A DNA stretch of 64,000 bases. Origin: an uncultured Pseudomonadota bacterium (GTDB lineage Bacteria > Myxococcota_A > UBA796 > CAJQPC01). Positions 61,104 through 64,000 of the stretch are shown in pieces (position 1 is the first letter of the stretch; every line of letters starts with the position of its first letter). The position numbers and the translations under genes are program-made. Location: NCBI GenBank assembly GCA_913060515.1, contig CAJXRZ010000014.1:1-64000 (forward strand). Direction: 5' to 3'. A model generated the notes under the pieces. It worked only from the letters and a program-made list of their open reading frames with translations, searched no databases and had not been told where the DNA came from.

Positions 61104-62119
61104 TTCTCTGGTTGCTGGCCTGCTCTCAGCCTGAGCCACCGATCAAGACGAGCTTGGATCTCTACGCCCAAGGCCTTGAGAGCCTGGAGGCGGGAGAGCC
61201 TTCACGCGCTGCAGCAGAATTTGAGCGCGCCCGCGCCTTGGTCCCACAGAGCGGTGAGCTGTTGCTCTGGCAAGCCAAGGCCTTGGCGGACAGCGGTGAT
61301 CTCAGTGGCGGCATCTCGCTCCTGGATCAGGCGGTGAAGATGCATCCCGGCATGGTCGAGGGCTGGTACAACCGGGCCTGCTACAAGGCCAGAGCAGGGG
61401 ACTTGGCAGGGGCCGGCGCCGATCTGCAGCAAGCCCTTCGCTCTCCAGAGTTGGACCGCTTGGTGGTCGCCCAGGATCCGGATCTGGCGCTTCTCAGGGC
61501 GGACCCTGCCAACGCGGATTGGATCCCCATGCCCAGTCTGGGACTGAGCCTGAAGGTGCCAGCGGAACCCGCCTTTCTGGGCTCGGAGATCGAGCTTGTG
61601 ATCGGGGTTGAGCAGGGGGCAGAAGACGGGCTGAGCTTGAGCACCTCGGCGCTGATGTCTCCCTTGCTGCGCCCGGTCGCTTGGATTGAGGAGCGCAGCG
61701 GGGAGCAGCCTGGTCAGCGAAAGCTGCGGTTGCGCTTGGAGGTTTTGGGAGGGGGCGAGGCCCAGGTCGGTCCCTTTGTGGTGTCGGCACGGGGGGTAGA
61801 AGAGCGCCTGGCCGCGCAGGCTGTGACGCTGCTCGCCCCTCAGAGCCACAGCCCGCCCACTGTGAGCTGGACTGGGCCGCTTGAAGCACCCTCGCAGAAC
61901 CTGGGAGTGGGGCGAAGCGCAGAGCGCCTGAAGGACGACTGGGTTCTGGTGTCGTTCACACCCGGTGACCGGGTGGAGTGGACGGCGCTCGACGTCGTGC
62001 GAATGGAGCTTCGGGAGGACGGCGTCCTACAGTCGCTGGGCCTGATGGGCCGCCTCCCGGCTGGGGAGACGGTGTCCATTTATCAAGGACAGAAGGTGGT
62101 CTGGGAGGGCAGCCCTTAG
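61100..62119 (+). CDS. TPR-containing lipoprotein
   Basis: A 339-residue lipoprotein starting at GTG 61100, with lipobox LLAC (residues 5-8). Two or three TPRs occupy residues 20-125 (LYAQGLESLEAGEPSRAAAEF, MVEGWYNRACYKARAGDLAG). A beta-rich C-terminal region with no known family follows. The longer frame from 60908 is inside pgeF and lacks the lipobox position. It is translationally coupled to pgeF. Confidence 0.82.
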   Translation: MILWLLACSQPEPPIKTSLDLYAQGLESLEAGEPSRAAAEFERARALVPQSGELLLWQAKALADSGDLSGGISLLDQAVKMHPGMVEGWYNRACYKARAGDLAGAGADLQQALRSPELDRLVVAQDPDLALLRADPANADWIPMPSLGLSLKVPAEPAFLGSEIELVIGVEQGAEDGLSLSTSALMSPLLRPVAWIEERSGEQPGQRKLRLRLEVLGGGEAQVGPFVVSARGVEERLAAQAVTLLAPQSHSPPTVSWTGPLEAPSQNLGVGRSAERLKDDWVLVSFTPGDRVEWTALDVVRMELREDGVLQSLGLMGRLPAGETVSIYQGQKVVWEGSP

Positions 62120-62134
62120 GCGCTGCCCGCCGTC

Positions 62135-64000
62135 TCAGATCTCGATGCAGGCATCGCAGCCGCTCAGGGCACCCAAGGTGTTCCCCGACAGGTCGTTGCT
62201 GCTGCAGGTATCGAAGCTCACATCGCTCTCACAGGTCATGCCGTAGCCCAAGTTGCTTGTGATGGTGTTGCCGTCCACATCGCCGTCGTGACCGGAGAGG
62301 TACAGGCCGCCCAGGGTGTTGCCGCTCAGCGTGCTGTTGCTGATGGAGACATCTCCGGTCAGCTCACCAGCCACACCGTCGCAGTCGCCGTCGATGCCTG
62401 GTGCGTCCACGCCGCCGGGGTTGCGCGAGGCGTTGTACTCGTCACAGTCGCCGTCGCTGATGCCGTACCCGTCGCCGTCCAAATCGGAGGTGGTCCAGGC
62501 TCCATCGCCGCTCAGGCCATCGCAGTTGAAGTCCTCGTAGGAGTAGGTGGACTCGTAGGCGCCCAAGTACTGGTCGGGGTCGAAGTCGTTGCAGTCACCA
62601 TCGGCGATGGTCTGGCCGTCACCATCTTGGTCCTGGCCTGCCCAGAGGCCGTACTCGCCGTTGTTGGAGAGCACCGCAGCGTCCAATGTTGCATCGCCGG
62701 CAACCCGCAAGCCGTGCTCAGCGTTGTCGCTGGCATCGAAGTCGGTGATGAGCGCTTGGCCCATGCCGACGATGCTCAGACCGGAGGCGCCGGAGCGCGA
62801 GATCGCCAACCCATCCAGCGAGACCGAGCCTGTTTGGCCGTTGCCAATCACGCGCATGCTGTCGCCGTAAGTATCGCTGATCTCTACGTTGTCAGCCAGG
62901 AGGACCGGGGACTCGTCACCCCATCGAATCTCGACGCTTGCCTGAGAAGTTGGGCCCAGGTCGGAACCGGCGTTGATCACGACATCGGAGAGCTCCAGGC
63001 TGCCGCCCGAGGAGAGGAAGCTGTGGTAGCTGGCATCGGTGATGCTCATTCCTTCTACGGCCAAGTCGCAGTCCGCGTTGAGGAAGGCCGTCACACCCGA
63101 AGAGGTGTAGGTGGAGTTGTAGAGCTCCTCTCCGTCTGCATCCAGGTAGATGGTGCCGAGCACGCGCTCCATGGTGCCGCTGATGGTCAGGTTCTCGATG
63201 TCGACGGCGGAGTTGTTGCACCGCACGCCGGAGTAGCCGACGTTGTTCATGGTCACATCCAGCAGCTCGACGTCACCGTAAGAGGGGTCGTCTGGTGCCC
63301 GGTAGATGTAGATGCCGGTGTCGATGTAGTCGGTGAAGGTCAGGTTCTCGAACAGCACGTCAGAGTCGCCGCCGATGACCTGAATCCCATCAGCGCCAGT
63401 GGTGAAGGTGCTGTTCGTGATCTCGGTTGAGATGGCGCCGTTGGAGACAACGTCTACCGAGTACCAAGAGCTGTAGGCCGTGGCGGCGCGATAGATAGCG
63501 AAGCTTGAACCGGTTGGATCGGCGGTTGGGAAGCTGGCCAGTTCAACCTCAGTGTCGGAGGTGATGCTGGCGACCATCAGGTACTCGCCCGTGTTGTAGA
63601 TGTAGAGCTCATCGCCCACCTTCAGGCCGGCATCCACCAAGTTGGTGGTCGTGGTCAGGGTCGTGCTGTCGGTTGCACCGACGGTTCCGCTGCCGTTGCC
63701 GATGTACCAGTCTCTGGCTGATGCGTAGGCCCAGTCGTTGTCCTCGAAGGTGAGGGCATCGGCCTTGAGCGTGCCGAAGTAGTTGGCGATGCCGCCGTAG
63801 TTCGGGCTCTTGGTGAAGGTGCTGTTGCTCAGCTCCAAGGTCGAGGACAGGCCCCACAATCCCAGACCGATTCCGTTGCCTTCCGTGCCCGCGTTTCCGA
63901 CGGTGGCACCGTCCATGACCCACTCGCTGTTCTGGATCGTCGCCGAGGTGACTGCGGTGTTGAGGATGCCGCCGCCGCTCCAATTCACCGTAGAGGAGGA
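62135..64000 (-). CDS. Secreted beta-helix protein with MopE-type metal-binding repeats (5' end outside window)
   Basis: The frame is open to the window edge, so the N-terminus is missing; 620 or more residues are seen. Most of it is right-handed parallel beta-helix with N/S/T-rich turns (ILNTAVTSATIQNSEW, LELSNSTFTKSPNYGG, ITNSTFTTGADGIQVIGG). Residues 450-535 of the visible part hold MopE-type motifs (DQDGDGQTIADGDCNDFDP and DLDGDGYGISDGDCDEYN), which bind calcium or copper. Another helix part and a Cys-rich end (CESDVSFDTC, CDACIEI) close it. It is probably a surface or secreted adhesin or lyase-like protein. Confidence 0.85.
   Translation of the reverse strand, partial: SSSTVNWSGGGILNTAVTSATIQNSEWVMDGATVGNAGTEGNGIGLGLWGLSSTLELSNSTFTKSPNYGGIANYFGTLKADALTFEDNDWAYASARDWYIGNGSGTVGATDSTTLTTTTNLVDAGLKVGDELYIYNTGEYLMVASITSDTEVELASFPTADPTGSSFAIYRAATAYSSWYSVDVVSNGAISTEITNSTFTTGADGIQVIGGDSDVLFENLTFTDYIDTGIYIYRAPDDPSYGDVELLDVTMNNVGYSGVRCNNSAVDIENLTISGTMERVLGTIYLDADGEELYNSTYTSSGVTAFLNADCDLAVEGMSITDASYHSFLSSGGSLELSDVVINAGSDLGPTSQASVEIRWGDESPVLLADNVEISDTYGDSMRVIGNGQTGSVSLDGLAISRSGASGLSIVGMGQALITDFDASDNAEHGLRVAGDATLDAAVLSNNGEYGLWAGQDQDGDGQTIADGDCNDFDPDQYLGAYESTYSYEDFNCDGLSGDGAWTTSDLDGDGYGISDGDCDEYNASRNPGGVDAPGIDGDCDGVAGELTGDVSISNSTLSGNTLGGLYLSGHDGDVDGNTITSNLGYGMTCESDVSFDTCSSNDLSGNTLGALSGCDACIEI

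Overview
This 64 kb, high-GC window reads as one contig from a Gram-negative bacterium of the Myxococcota/former Deltaproteobacteria type. The evidence is three sigma54 activators, a GltD-H/Agl-like gliding-type envelope motor locus, MopE-type calcium-binding repeats, and many lipoproteins and TPR proteins beside ordinary proteobacterial cell-wall and division genes. Gene density is high and most same-strand neighbours overlap by 1-4 bases. The first 47 bases are not genomic: they are an Illumina Nextera adapter with an index. No rRNA, CRISPR array, insertion sequence or prophage was seen; one tRNA (Phe) is present.

Layout. 48-201: start of a secreted protein, cut by the contig end. 259-11593, microaerobic respiration: a globin-coupled sensor histidine kinase faces the operon ccoNOQP-ccoH-like-ccoI-ccoS-(NtrC-type regulator). 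Across a 222-bp divergent region lie a small protein, a TauE/SafE-like membrane protein and a Crp/Fnr regulator. Both sides of that divergent region carry canonical sigma54 promoters with an inverted repeat between them, so the kinase/NtrC pair probably controls the oxidase. A phage-type tail tube gene translationally coupled to a methyltransferase follows. 11620-16664: lipoproteins, an OmpR-family two-component system and a GNAT acetyltransferase. 16655-24109: a leftward run of ROK-like kinase, App1-like phosphatase, a small His-box protein, a receiver-AAA+ activator, a TPR-histidine kinase and a lone receiver, which looks like a self-contained phosphorelay. 24275-24347: tRNA-Phe.

24543-44842: an outer-membrane-barrel/SppA protease fusion with its NtrC-type regulator, then rightward dacB and an envelope machine. 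That machine comprises a periplasmic beta-domain protein, two large TPR proteins, a TPR lipoprotein, a small periplasmic protein, one TolQ-like and two TolR-like motor proteins, an FHA-like/TM/PglI-tail protein, a periplasmic protein and an outer-membrane barrel. Order and domain content parallel Myxococcus gltD-gltE-gltF-gltG-gltH plus aglRQS, but no mglA, gltI, gltJ, gltA or gltB is seen here.

44956-64000: galE; ftsK-lolA-rimO-GT2; leftward murI-ftsE-ftsX-envC-ctpA (septal peptidoglycan control); nadD-HAD-lipoprotein; a Kelch-like lipoprotein; pgeF with a TPR lipoprotein; and a beta-helix/MopE surface protein cut by the window end. Functional calls come from motifs read by eye. Comparisons with Myxococcus are from memory and should be checked by homology search.
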